Assembly: GCF_014268445.2 (NCBI RefSeq)
Contig: NZ_CP077089.1
Location: 3,713,501 to 3,777,500, forward strand
DNA from: Pseudomonas tensinigenes
GTDB lineage: Bacteria > Pseudomonadota > Gammaproteobacteria > Pseudomonadales > Pseudomonadaceae
DNA length: 64,000 nt
Direction of reading: 5' to 3'
The translations under genes were made by a program, and so were the position numbers. Position 1 is the first letter of the stretch, and the number at the start of each line of letters is the position of its first letter. The notes below the pieces were generated by a model, which was not told the origin of the DNA, searched no databases, and saw only the letters and a program-made list of their open reading frames with translations. This document shows, one piece after another, positions 56,757 to 64,000 of this stretch.

Positions 56757-57332
56757 ATGAAGCTAGAAACGATCAAGCAATTCACTCGTAAGGGTTATGT
56801 CAGAGTCGGAGGACTCATCACTCTCGTCGCCGGCATCGCGACAATTTACGCAGCGGTTCATGAATCAGGTCCAGAGCACAACCCGGGCTTCCTCGGGCGT
56901 TGGGAAAGCAACTATCAACATCCAGTTCCAGGCGGAACTGTTGCGTTCAATGGTGTCACTGAGTACTTCCGAAACGGGCGATACAATGTGAATGGCACCC
57001 TCAAATTCTCGGGTGGCGAATCCGACAAGCCATTTTCTGCTGCTGTGATTACAAAGGGGTCTGGTACATGGACGGCTGACAATCATTTCCTAACTTTTAC
57101 GTTGACAGGCTTACACTCGGAACCGACCACCTTTCAAAGCGGCGGGCAAGAGATGCCGATCCCTCTTTTGGAAAAGCTGACCGGTTATTCGCTCCCGGAC
57201 ATGAATAAGCAGTATGTTCCAGGTAGTTCGGATGAGTACGAGATCTTGTCCCAAGATCAGCGACAAATCGTACTTCAAGGAAAAGATCCTTTCGGCAATC
57301 CATTTAAGATTGTCAGTTTAAGACCTCAATGA
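56757..57332 (+). CDS. Opposite-strand single-TM protein (moron candidate)
   Basis: A 191-residue protein with one N-terminal membrane helix (residues 15-36, VRVGGLITLVAGIATIYAAVH) and an extracytoplasmic beta-rich domain (WESNYQHPVPGGTVAFNGVTEYFRNGRYNVNGTLKFSGG, GTWTADNHFLTFTLTGL) reminiscent of lipocalin-like or DUF-type bacterial surface proteins. It reads against the late operon, between minor head and scaffold, flanked by a hairpin-T module. Its codon use is more AT-rich than the neighbours. Likely a lysogenic conversion gene; function unknown. Confidence 0.72.
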   Translation: MKLETIKQFTRKGYVRVGGLITLVAGIATIYAAVHESGPEHNPGFLGRWESNYQHPVPGGTVAFNGVTEYFRNGRYNVNGTLKFSGGESDKPFSAAVITKGSGTWTADNHFLTFTLTGLHSEPTTFQSGGQEMPIPLLEKLTGYSLPDMNKQYVPGSSDEYEILSQDQRQIVLQGKDPFGNPFKIVSLRPQ

Positions 57333-57346
57333 GCCATGCGGGCAGG

Positions 57347-58435
57347 CTATGAAATGCCTGCCCGTTCAAAGGCCAATGGCTCCAAACCTTTCATCTGCAC
57401 CAAAGTCAGCGGCGCGAAGTTGCGATCAAGCTGTAACTCTGCAAACCGTTCGACGGACAACCCACCCTCGCGGAACAACTTCGCACGCACAGGGCCGATT
57501 GCCACGTCCTGAAACGACGCCGGCTGCTGTTGAAGCCAATGGTAATAGTCGAGGCTCGCACTGACCTGCCCTGCTCCATCTGCGCCTGCCGAAGCCCGAG
57601 TAGCGCCTTTGGCGAACATCTCACTGAGCTTTGTCAGCAAGACAAACGTGGTTCGGCAATTCGGGTGAAACGGTGGCCGCGGGCCTGAGTCGACCGGAAA
57701 CCGTCGCTTATCCATCGATCGACACTGCTGGCTGGTCTTGCTGTCCAGCGTGGCTACCATCTCAACCTCGGACACGATGTCCGTGTTGGCCTTGGCCACC
57801 TCCATTCGCGCCTGTGACGACACATGCTGAATCGCTGTGTGCACCACCGTGCTGGCATTGCGGTTGGTGGTGGCGAGAATGCCGTTCTTGTAGCCGGCCG
57901 ACTTCGTACCGCGGATGTTGCGGATGATCTGGAAGTTCGTTTGTCCTTCGAAGAAGCCCTGCCGGATCGTGCCGGTGACGCGCTCGCGCTCGGCACTGGT
58001 CCACCCCTTGATGAACGACTTCAGCAGCTTACCGCCGCCGGTGCCGCGCACACTGAGAGGATTGGTCAGCACCGCCGTGCGGATAGCCGCTGCCGTTGGC
58101 GCGACCACATCCAACGAGACACCAACCGGCGCCGACCGGGCCAGGCTAGACGCCTCAAACTCGGCCTCATAGTTGGCGATATCGATCAGGTCCAGGTTCA
58201 GTTGCGCGCTGTAGCGGTCGAAGATGCCCAGTAGCAGACTGTCGACCTCTTTCAGCAGCGCCTCCAGCCGCTTCACGTTGTACTCGGTCAGATCCGATTG
58301 AGTGAGCCGGTCGCGTATCGAGCGGTCGATCTCCTTCAGGAACGGGGCGAACTTGCCGACCTCCCCGGCCTTCAGCTTCTCGAGGAAGACAGCGTGCCGA
58401 ATCGTAGCGTCAAGGATTGCTTGGTTTGCCGCCAT
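57347..58435 (-). CDS. Phage minor head protein (Mu F/SPP1 gp7-like)
   Basis: A 362-residue protein. The SPP1 gp7/Mu gpF domain lies in the C-terminal half: TNRNASTVVHTAIQHVSSQARMEVAKANTDIVSEVEMVATLDSKTSQQCRSMDKRRFPVDSGPRPPFHPNCRTTFVLL. It joins the portal with the head interior. It overlaps the portal stop by 26 bases. Confidence 0.87.
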   Translation of the reverse strand: MAANQAILDATIRHAVFLEKLKAGEVGKFAPFLKEIDRSIRDRLTQSDLTEYNVKRLEALLKEVDSLLLGIFDRYSAQLNLDLIDIANYEAEFEASSLARSAPVGVSLDVVAPTAAAIRTAVLTNPLSVRGTGGGKLLKSFIKGWTSAERERVTGTIRQGFFEGQTNFQIIRNIRGTKSAGYKNGILATTNRNASTVVHTAIQHVSSQARMEVAKANTDIVSEVEMVATLDSKTSQQCRSMDKRRFPVDSGPRPPFHPNCRTTFVLLTKLSEMFAKGATRASAGADGAGQVSASLDYYHWLQQQPASFQDVAIGPVRAKLFREGGLSVERFAELQLDRNFAPLTLVQMKGLEPLAFERAGIS

Positions 58436-59828
58436 CTACTTTGTCCTCATCGTCCAGGCCCAAGCCGTCGCCCTGCTCTGCAAGCTCGCCATCGATCTGC
58501 TGGTCTGTACGCTCAGGCGCAATCAAGCCCAACTTGCGCAGGTATGCCCGAAGATCCGCTTTGGCGAATCCACCGTTTTGCCAGAGTCCGACCAGCGCGG
58601 TGATCATTTGCGGATCTGCCGTCAGCTCCACGAATTCCTGGTTGATCTGGTAGGCAACCTTTGCGTCGTCGACGCCCATGTAGGTGCAGCACCACATAAT
58701 CGCCCTGGTGTATGCCTCGCTGACGTTGGCCACGCAGCCGGCGAGCACCGACGTCGATGCAGATTGATCACCACGCGCTTCGGTCGCCGTCTTGGACGAG
58801 AGAGAGGCTACGACCATGCGGGCGCCCAGCTCGATCATCATCTGGTTCTTGTCAGCCATGGCCTCCTTCACCAGCGTGTTCGGCAGTGGCTGGGCATACC
58901 CGAACTGGCCACCGGTAGGCAGCATCATCGGTGCGCGGGAGCCGACGTAGACGCCGTTCTTCTCCATCCAGTCGCGCCACTGTTCATCCAGACCGGAAAT
59001 CCATGGCTGAGCCTGGCCACACCAGAAGACGCTATCTTCGTAGTCGGCGCTGTTCCGGTAGTGCCCCAGGTTGATCATTGCAATGTCGTACAGCGGCGAC
59101 TCATCGATACTCGGATCGTTGTTCTGCGCGCCGACGAAGGTGAACGGGATCTCCTTCAAGCGGCCGGCGGCGCCGGTGGGTTTGAATTCCTGAACAACGG
59201 CCAGCGGCCCGCCACCTTTCGGCCCGGATCGACGCCAAACGCGGCAGACAAAGCCATCATCCTCGAGCGCCAATTCCCGGTATTGCTCTACCACCTTGAA
59301 ACCGAAGCCGTCTTCGATCTCCGGCGACTCGCGCAGCACCACCAGGGTCAGCACGCTGTGACCGTTTACCATGCCTGTGCGCCAGTTGATGATGTCTTCG
59401 GCGCAGTACGACAGGATCACGGAGTGGCCACCGGTTCCGGCGTCCTGGTGGTAATCGACGTACAGACCATGCCGTCCAGCCTCAAGCACCTTTTCCAGCG
59501 TGCCTTGCGAGTGCTGGTAAATGCTCACCCCTGAGCCGTTGGCGTTGTCCTGCAGGTATTCCATCTTCTTCGCGACGGTCAACGTTGGGTCTTTGTGAAA
59601 CGCCAAACCGAGCAAGCCATTGCGCGTGTGACCGGTGGCATTCTTGAACACCGCCCGTTCGCGATAGGCCTTGTTTCGATCTACGTTCTCCGGCGACTTG
59701 TCATGAGCGTTGATGTACGGCAGCCGGTCAACAACCCTGTGCTGACCGGCGCAAACGTCGCGCACGGTTGCCCAGCGATCTAGCACTTCGATGTAGTCCG
59801 CCCGCTTGAAGGAGACGTCGTTGCTCAT
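58410..59828 (-). CDS. Phage portal protein (DUF4055)
   Basis: A 472-residue DUF4055-family portal: MSNDVSFKRADYIEVLDRWATVRDVCAGQ, AHDKSPENVDRNKAYRERAVFKNATGHTRNGLLGLAFHKDP, AMINLGHYRNSADYEDSVFWCGQAQPWISG. It forms the dodecameric DNA entry ring. The ATG at 59828 overlaps the terminase stop (ATGA). Confidence 0.88.
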   Translation of the reverse strand: MSNDVSFKRADYIEVLDRWATVRDVCAGQHRVVDRLPYINAHDKSPENVDRNKAYRERAVFKNATGHTRNGLLGLAFHKDPTLTVAKKMEYLQDNANGSGVSIYQHSQGTLEKVLEAGRHGLYVDYHQDAGTGGHSVILSYCAEDIINWRTGMVNGHSVLTLVVLRESPEIEDGFGFKVVEQYRELALEDDGFVCRVWRRSGPKGGGPLAVVQEFKPTGAAGRLKEIPFTFVGAQNNDPSIDESPLYDIAMINLGHYRNSADYEDSVFWCGQAQPWISGLDEQWRDWMEKNGVYVGSRAPMMLPTGGQFGYAQPLPNTLVKEAMADKNQMMIELGARMVVASLSSKTATEARGDQSASTSVLAGCVANVSEAYTRAIMWCCTYMGVDDAKVAYQINQEFVELTADPQMITALVGLWQNGGFAKADLRAYLRKLGLIAPERTDQQIDGELAEQGDGLGLDDEDKVDGGKPSNP

Positions 59829-61126
59829 CGGGCGTATCCCATTTTGATAGCGGTGACCGGTTTGATAATCGGGTACTCGCGGTGAATGAAGTAACCGCCG
59901 CCGTCGTTGGCGTGGTCGTTTCCTTGGCTCTTGTCTGGCTCGCCGTTCGGCGCCCAGATCTGCTGTTCCAGGCCATCGGCGTAGGTCGGGCATGTAAACG
60001 GGTTCACCAGGTAACGCCGCTCGCCCTGCGCGTTGCAGAACATGGCGTTCATGGCGTTGATCCGATCTTTCACCGGTGGGTTGGCCGCCGGCGCGATGAC
60101 CGTGAAGCCCGCCTGCTTGAGCATGGCGATATCGGTGAGACTGGCATTGACCGACTTACGTGAATCACCGGAGGCGTCCGGGTAGATCCGGATCTCGCAG
60201 GTCTTCTTGTAGTCGTTGCCGGTGTGTTCCCAGTACCGTTCTTTAATGCGGCGGATCATGTCCGGGGTGTCGTAGCCATCCATCAGCTCGTCCACGGCCC
60301 GCGGCAGGCCCTGGTCACGTTTGACGTGGGTGATCGCCGCCATCTTGCCGACGTTGAAGTCCATGCCGATGAACAGCGGCTCACCGGGCTGCACAGTGTC
60401 GAAGCACTGATTCAGCTTGCGGTCGTAGGCGTGATAGATCGACCCGGACGTCAGGTTGACGAACTGTCCGTTCAGGTACGCACGAATCAATTGCTCGGGG
60501 TACGACTCCATCAGCGAGGCGATGTAGTCGTCAGGCAGGTTCAGCTCGTTGTCGAAGGTGCTAGCCTGGATCAGCCCATACATTTCCTTCAGCGCCGGCT
60601 TGTCGCGCAACTGCTTCACGAACTGGAGAAAGACGAACTTGAAGCCTTCCGGCGTCGTGGTTACGTCCACGCCGTTTTTCAGCCCGGGCAGGTTGTAACG
60701 CATCCTGGCAATAATCTTGCGCCAAGCCTGCTGCGCCTTGATCGACGTCAGCACGTCCAGCTCATCGACCAATGCGTGACCGATCTTGAAGCCGACGATG
60801 GTTTGCGGCTTCTCCATGGATCGGCAAATCACAGTGCCGCGATACTGCCGGCCGCTGTAAATGTGAACCTCATGGTTCGCCTGGTTGATCTTGGTCTTCA
60901 GCCCCCACTCGTGGGCAACCTCCTCCATCGTGGGATAGAAGATGTCTCGAATCTGCGGGTAAGTCGGTGCGAAGTAACCAGCGTTGACGCCCGGCCACTC
61001 CATGAAATGCTTACTGAGCGCTGAGCATCCGACCCAGGTCTTCCCGGAGCCGAAGCCAGCAACGAATGCGCGAAACTTGTGGGGTAACAGGAGGAACTGC
61101 GATTGCGGAACGTTAAGGCTCGGCAT
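59825..61126 (-). CDS. Terminase large subunit
   Basis: A 433-residue packaging ATPase/nuclease. Walker A is GFGSGKT (residues 24-30), Walker B-like VDELD lies in GHALVDELDVLTS, and nuclease acids are in FIGMDFNVGKM and PDASGDSR. It cuts and packages phage DNA. The start at 61126 has GAGGAA upstream; an ATG at 61141 is also in frame. It overlaps the small subunit by 14 bases. Confidence 0.92.
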   Translation of the reverse strand: MPSLNVPQSQFLLLPHKFRAFVAGFGSGKTWVGCSALSKHFMEWPGVNAGYFAPTYPQIRDIFYPTMEEVAHEWGLKTKINQANHEVHIYSGRQYRGTVICRSMEKPQTIVGFKIGHALVDELDVLTSIKAQQAWRKIIARMRYNLPGLKNGVDVTTTPEGFKFVFLQFVKQLRDKPALKEMYGLIQASTFDNELNLPDDYIASLMESYPEQLIRAYLNGQFVNLTSGSIYHAYDRKLNQCFDTVQPGEPLFIGMDFNVGKMAAITHVKRDQGLPRAVDELMDGYDTPDMIRRIKERYWEHTGNDYKKTCEIRIYPDASGDSRKSVNASLTDIAMLKQAGFTVIAPAANPPVKDRINAMNAMFCNAQGERRYLVNPFTCPTYADGLEQQIWAPNGEPDKSQGNDHANDGGGYFIHREYPIIKPVTAIKMGYAR

Positions 61127-61574
61127 TCGGCTTCCTCGCATCCACTACGTCGACCTGGATGCGCGTCGGGATTGCCGGCTCATCGTCGGGCTCGTCCTTC
61201 CGGTTGCGGTTGACGTAGACGTCTCCCACTTCCTTGGCCGCCTGCTCGAGGATCTGCATCGCGAGGCCGATGTTCTTCATCGTCTCGGCCCGTTCCACGA
61301 ATCGGTTCATGGCCCGGAGTCGGAACGCTCTGTTGGCGATCGGGATCTCGGCCGTCTCTTCGCGGAAGCGCTTGCGGGTATCTTCAAACACCGCTTTCCA
61401 CTTCACGCCAAGGTCACGGCCGGCATGCTTAGTTGGGTCGTACTGCTCGCACTGCTGGCGAGACACCTCGACACCAAAAGTTTCCTTGACCGCCTGCACT
61501 ACCTGAGTCGGCGTATCAAAACAGGCCAACGCCTGCACAATGAAGCGCTTCACCTCATCTTTCAGGGCTGCCAT
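61113..61574 (-). CDS. Terminase small subunit (DUF2280)
   Basis: A 153-residue DUF2280 protein: MAALKDEVKRFIVQALACFDTPTQVVQAVKETFGVEVSRQQCEQYDPTKHAGRDLGVKWKAVF. The N-terminal helix-turn-helix binds the packaging site. It precedes the large subunit, as usual in this phage type. Confidence 0.88.
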   Translation of the reverse strand: MAALKDEVKRFIVQALACFDTPTQVVQAVKETFGVEVSRQQCEQYDPTKHAGRDLGVKWKAVFEDTRKRFREETAEIPIANRAFRLRAMNRFVERAETMKNIGLAMQILEQAAKEVGDVYVNRNRKDEPDDEPAIPTRIQVDVVDARKPNAEP

Positions 61575-61606
61575 ATGGGTTTATTCCGTCAAGGTCCTGT
61601 CAAGGA

Positions 61607-62230
61607 TCAGGCCGACTTGAGCAGACAGGTTCCGCAGGCCCTCGATATGTTCATTTCCCCCACCTCGGCAGGATTGTTTGCAGCGTCCACCAGCTCTTGC
61701 ACTTGAGGGCTCGCCCCATAGCGACGCACCACACCGACGAACTCTTCAATGTCGTGTCCGCGCATCTCAAGCTTGGGTAAGCCTTCCTGGGTGAACTTGG
61801 GTGCGCCGTACTGATCCTTCGCTTGGGCGATGTGATACAGCTCATGTTCGACCAGCGCGCAGAAGTCAGCATCAGAGCACTGGGCGCAGTAGTCGGCAGC
61901 CAGCGTGATGATGTAGGCCGGCACGTCGCCGAACCCATCTTGTATCTGTTGTTCCATCCGGGCTTTCTGCCAAACGCCGGCGCGGAACGCCACCTGTTCG
62001 GCTTGGCCGACGACCGTGCGCCCCTTTTTCGTAAAGGCAGCAGACGCCCACAACACACAAATGTCAGCATCGATCAGATGGGCGTGGTCTGCGTTGTGAA
62101 TGCTTCCGGTGTCGGCAAGGATCTCCGCTTGGAGCCATTCCCACACTTGAGGGGCGGGAGCCAGCCGAATGCCGAAATCGGATATTTCGGATAGCTCCAG
62201 CATTGCCGTTGGAGGGTATGGCCTGCGCAT
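61607..62230 (-). CDS. Putative phage metallopeptidase
   Basis: A 207-residue protein with a zinc peptidase HEXXH (His129-Glu130-His133, VEHELYHIAQ), preceded by LAADYCAQCSDADFCALVEHE and followed by GHDIEEFVGVVRRYG. This is the putative phage metallopeptidase family. The start at 62230 is preferred for GGGG at good spacing; ATG at 62236 is too near. Role in the phage is unknown. The 60 bases upstream (62237-62296) hold nothing clear. Confidence 0.8.
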   Translation of the reverse strand: MRRPYPPTAMLELSEISDFGIRLAPAPQVWEWLQAEILADTGSIHNADHAHLIDADICVLWASAAFTKKGRTVVGQAEQVAFRAGVWQKARMEQQIQDGFGDVPAYIITLAADYCAQCSDADFCALVEHELYHIAQAKDQYGAPKFTQEGLPKLEMRGHDIEEFVGVVRRYGASPQVQELVDAANNPAEVGEMNISRACGTCLLKSA

Positions 62231-62296
62231 GGTCATACCCCGGTGCTGTGCTTTGAAAATCTCGCTAGATTTCAGCGAGAAAAGATAAGGTCTAAA

Positions 62297-62656
62297 TCAA
62301 AAATCATAGGATTGAGCGGAATGTACGCCATAACCATCCAGTAGCGATCCCAGCATCACAACGCCTGCGGTTACATTTCTAAACTTCGATTTGATACCTT
62401 GGGTGCGTTTTTTCATCTTCTTCCCTCCAGGGGCTTTAGTAGGTGATGTAATTCTTTTGTTTTCGCTAGGGGAAATCGAATCCCCTACCTGGTTTTCACA
62501 TTTGCTGACGTTGGTCTGGTTAATGGTTACTGGGGCGTAGTTCCCGATCACCGTTGTAACAGGTGCCGCGGTGCAGGTCGTGTTCTGCCAGGCTCGCTCA
62601 CTCCTATGATTTCTGTGATGGCAATAGTACATCATCGAATGACGAGAACTAAACAT
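62297..62656 (-). CDS. Doubtful hypothetical ORF
   Basis: A 119-codon frame in a lower-GC interval. It includes APVTTVIGNYAPVTINQTNVSKCENQVG and a basic GGKKMKKRTQGIKSKFRN, then a weakly hydrophobic end. No SD precedes the ATG; an AGGAG at 62606 has no start in this frame. No family recognised. The interval 62,657-62,866 has only the entry below. Confidence 0.3.
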   Translation of the reverse strand: MFSSRHSMMYYCHHRNHRSERAWQNTTCTAAPVTTVIGNYAPVTINQTNVSKCENQVGDSISPSENKRITSPTKAPGGKKMKKRTQGIKSKFRNVTAGVVMLGSLLDGYGVHSAQSYDF

Positions 62657-62684
62657 TCAACGCCGTTAACTTTTAAAAAAACAA

Positions 62685-62843
62685 CTATTTTTCTATCATC
62701 CGCACGGTCGCGCTTTGCGCCTGCCAATGTAGCCACGCCACAACTAGCTCCTGCCCGGCAGCCTTCGCAGCGTCGTTTGTGTTGGCGATGGCGCTATCCA
62801 GATCAGTCAGGGCCTTACTGATGTCCTGGCCAATCGGTAGCGC
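62685..62843 (-). pseudogene. ATG-less reading frame, possible gene remnant
   Basis: Between a TAA at 62844 and a TAG at 62685 there are 52 open codons with a protein-like composition (PIGQDISKALTDLDSAIANTN, AAKAAGQELVVAWLHWQAQS). No ATG or well-placed GTG/TTG is present, so it is either a decayed gene, a frame-shifted end of a longer one or uses a rare start. Confidence 0.35.
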
Positions 62844-62866
62844 TTAGCGCAGTCGGGTGACGTTTC

Positions 62867-63082
62867 TCACGTGTTGTGTCCTTCCAGCGGCTGAGCAAAA
62901 GCGAACTTCACACCATCGTCCGAGCAGTAAGCAGAATAGGTGGCGCTCTGAAGGATCACGCCGTCGACCAGTACCTCAACAGCAGCAGCACCATACTTCG
63001 CGATCAGCGCAGCCCTCAGGTCATCCACAGACAAGGTCAGCGTGATGTCATTGAAGTGGATCAACGTCTTCCTGATGCCCAT
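62867..63082 (-). CDS. Small hypothetical prophage protein
   Basis: A 71-residue protein starting MGIRKTLIHFNDITLTLSVDDLRAALIAKYGAAAVEVLVDGVILQ. GGAGGTGG lies close upstream of the ATG at 63082. A beta-alpha mix without membrane segment. It sits between the holin-like genes and the terminase region. No known domain. Confidence 0.65.
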   Translation of the reverse strand: MGIRKTLIHFNDITLTLSVDDLRAALIAKYGAAAVEVLVDGVILQSATYSAYCSDDGVKFAFAQPLEGHNT

Positions 63083-63135
63083 ATCCACCTCCAACCTCGC
63101 GCCACGATTTGGCGCATTCGAAAACGTGGCGCGGA

Positions 63136-63483
63136 TTACTTACCCCGGCGCTCAATGCCACCAGGCGCCTTGTCACACCGCATGCAGTGCTCACAGTTCA
63201 GCGTCCGGCACAGCCAGGCTTTAACCCGCTGCCACCAGATGACCATGAAGATGTGGCGCATACCCGCCAGGGCCAGCGAGACGTGAAGCGTGATCCCGGC
63301 AGTGGTCGGCCCCATCATGAAAATATTCTGCTCGCGGCTCATCACAACGAAACCGCTGATGGCAACAGCCGAATAGATCAACTTGCCGATGACGCCGTCC
63401 CTTACTCGACCGCTCAGAACACACCAGGTCGCCCACAAGGCAATCAAGCCGCAGGCGATGGAGTTGATCAGTTCAAGATTCAT
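63136..63483 (-). CDS. Holin-like membrane protein
   Basis: A 115-residue protein with about three membrane helices (SIACGLIALWATWCVLSG, GKLIYSAVAISGFVVMS, ITLHVSLALAGMRHIFMVIWWQRV) and a basic, Cys-containing tail (RTLNCEHCMRCDKAPGG). ATG overlaps the stop of the upstream gene (ATGA). Its partner upstream is also holin-like, so one could be an antiholin. Confidence 0.72.
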   Translation of the reverse strand: MNLELINSIACGLIALWATWCVLSGRVRDGVIGKLIYSAVAISGFVVMSREQNIFMMGPTTAGITLHVSLALAGMRHIFMVIWWQRVKAWLCRTLNCEHCMRCDKAPGGIERRGK

Positions 63484-63818
63484 GGTGGATTACCTCCCCC
63501 GAACCGCTGGCGAATGAGCGCCCAGAGGTCAGCGGCTTTGATGGCTCGGTTGATGGCTGCGAGCAGCGATCCGCCGAAGGTGCCCAACAAGAAGCCAATG
63601 CCCGCGACGATCTTCGGCTCGGTCACACCCAGATAGGTGCTGACCATGCTCGTCAGATACAACGAGCAGGCAATGCCGGTGACCAGAAAGATCATCCAAG
63701 CACGCCAGTCGGCCAGATCGTCTTTGTGCCACCAGCTTGCGACGACTGCGCCCACCAGTCCTGCGATCAGCAATTCAAACCTGTCGATCTTGTCGAGCAG
63801 GCGCTGCAATAACTCCAT
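63480..63818 (-). CDS. Phage holin-like protein
   Basis: A 112-residue protein with two to three membrane helices (LLIAGLVGAVVASWW, WMIFLVTGIACSLYLTSMVSTYLG, IVAGIGFLLGTFGGSLLAAI) and charged ends. It resembles phage holins found beside terminase genes in Pseudomonas siphophages. It lies at the head of the late operon, far from the endolysin. Confidence 0.78.
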   Translation of the reverse strand: MELLQRLLDKIDRFELLIAGLVGAVVASWWHKDDLADWRAWMIFLVTGIACSLYLTSMVSTYLGVTEPKIVAGIGFLLGTFGGSLLAAINRAIKAADLWALIRQRFGGGNPP

Positions 63819-63904
63819 GCGCTCGACTCCGTGGGTGCATGTGAATAGGTCGGCCCCGCTGCACTCCCAGCTCGGAGCAATGGGTGTGGGGAGCCGAAAA
63901 CGAA

Positions 63905-63931
63905 AAAAGCCCCTGCAAGTGCAGAGGCCCT
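63905..63931 (-). terminator. Rho-independent terminator upstream of the holin genes
   Basis: On the minus strand CCTCTGC, ACTT loop, GCAGGGGC and TTTTTTCG. It would end a transcript arriving from beyond 64,000, separating early and late regions. The remaining 69 bases to the edge contain no callable feature. Confidence 0.75.
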
Positions 63932-64000
63932 GAATAGGTGCGCTCGTCTTTCCGAGCTGTCTGCCGAAGGCCTTCTCAACGTCGACGCCCTATTGCATCG

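Larger units (their letters stand above)
33120..64000. mobile_element. Lambda-like (siphovirus) prophage, left end at or near tRNA-Ser, right end outside window
   Basis: A near-complete set of siphophage morphogenesis genes occupies about 36,222-63,818 in one orientation: holins, small and large terminase, portal, minor head, scaffold, capsid, connector, tail tube, G/GT, tape measure, M, L, K, I, J, fibre, endolysin and spanins. Accessory genes fill 33,290-36,148. No integrase, repressor or replication module is seen, so these are expected beyond position 64,000. The left boundary is inferred from gene content between the tRNA terminator and 33,290 and is not mapped by att repeats. Confidence 0.9.

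Noticed and set aside
63934-64000. A tRNA or gene start at the right edge
   Set aside because: No cloverleaf can be drawn and none of the frames is long enough to call.

Overview
The window looks like a chromosomal segment of a fluorescent pseudomonad (Pseudomonas fluorescens/koreensis-type). The evidence is high-GC coding sequence, many Pseudomonas-type REP/REPIN elements built on the GGGAGCGAGCCTGCTCGC core, and gene neighbourhoods I recognise from Pseudomonas: muxAB, a sulfite/nitrite-reductase gene divergent from an orphan ccoN/ccoQ pair, and the phdA-pdtB-exbB-exbD-tonB-porin locus. No rRNA, CRISPR array, insertion sequence or integrase is visible.

Region 1 (1-33,119) is host chromosome. 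It starts with the 5' part of an RND pump gene and its adaptor (muxB, muxA), then tpx, a YciI-like gene, a DUF6124 gene with a long probable structured leader, and a DUF3313 lipoprotein. Next come a membrane protein of unknown role, a DUF934 gene plus sulfite/nitrite reductase divergent from ccoN-ccoQ (a layout like the cyanide-responsive PA4129-PA4134 region of P. aeruginosa), an Asp/Glu racemase, a GNAT and a LysR regulator. At 14,904-23,939 lies a nine-gene minus-strand locus like P. aeruginosa PA0691-PA0699: phdA-like, TpsB (PdtB-like), DUF2341-LamG-ExbB fusion, ExbD, TonB, porin, coiled-coil protein, YbjN-like protein and parvulin. The TpsA exoprotein gene expected beside phdA is absent. 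Then follow a cytochrome c / ALO-type oxidase / PLP fold-III operon, an ALDH of the GapN type, FUSC, EamA + Lrp, a YceK lipoprotein, a Bax-inhibitor-1 protein and tRNA-Ser(TGA).

Region 2 (about 33,120-64,000, running off the right edge) is a lambda-like siphophage prophage. Its late genes read on the minus strand from right to left: holins, small and large terminase, DUF4055 portal, minor head, scaffold, major capsid, head-tail connector genes, tail tube, G/GT chaperones with a GGGAAAC frameshift site, tape measure, M, L, K, I, J, tail fibres, GH19 endolysin and nested Rz/Rz1. The promoter-distal end, next to tRNA-Ser, carries accessory genes, including a LexA-box operon with an SRAP (YedK/HMCES-type) gene. 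Two genes on the opposite strand (45,086-45,919 and 56,757-57,332) and two small lipoprotein genes interrupt the morphogenesis operon and look like morons. Several cassettes are joined by a repeated module of hairpin, T-run and strong SD.

The most interesting material for follow-up is the PdtB/ExbB-fusion/TonB locus without a TpsA, the opposite-strand prophage membrane proteins, the SOS-type SRAP operon, and the conserved-looking leader upstream of the DUF6124 gene.
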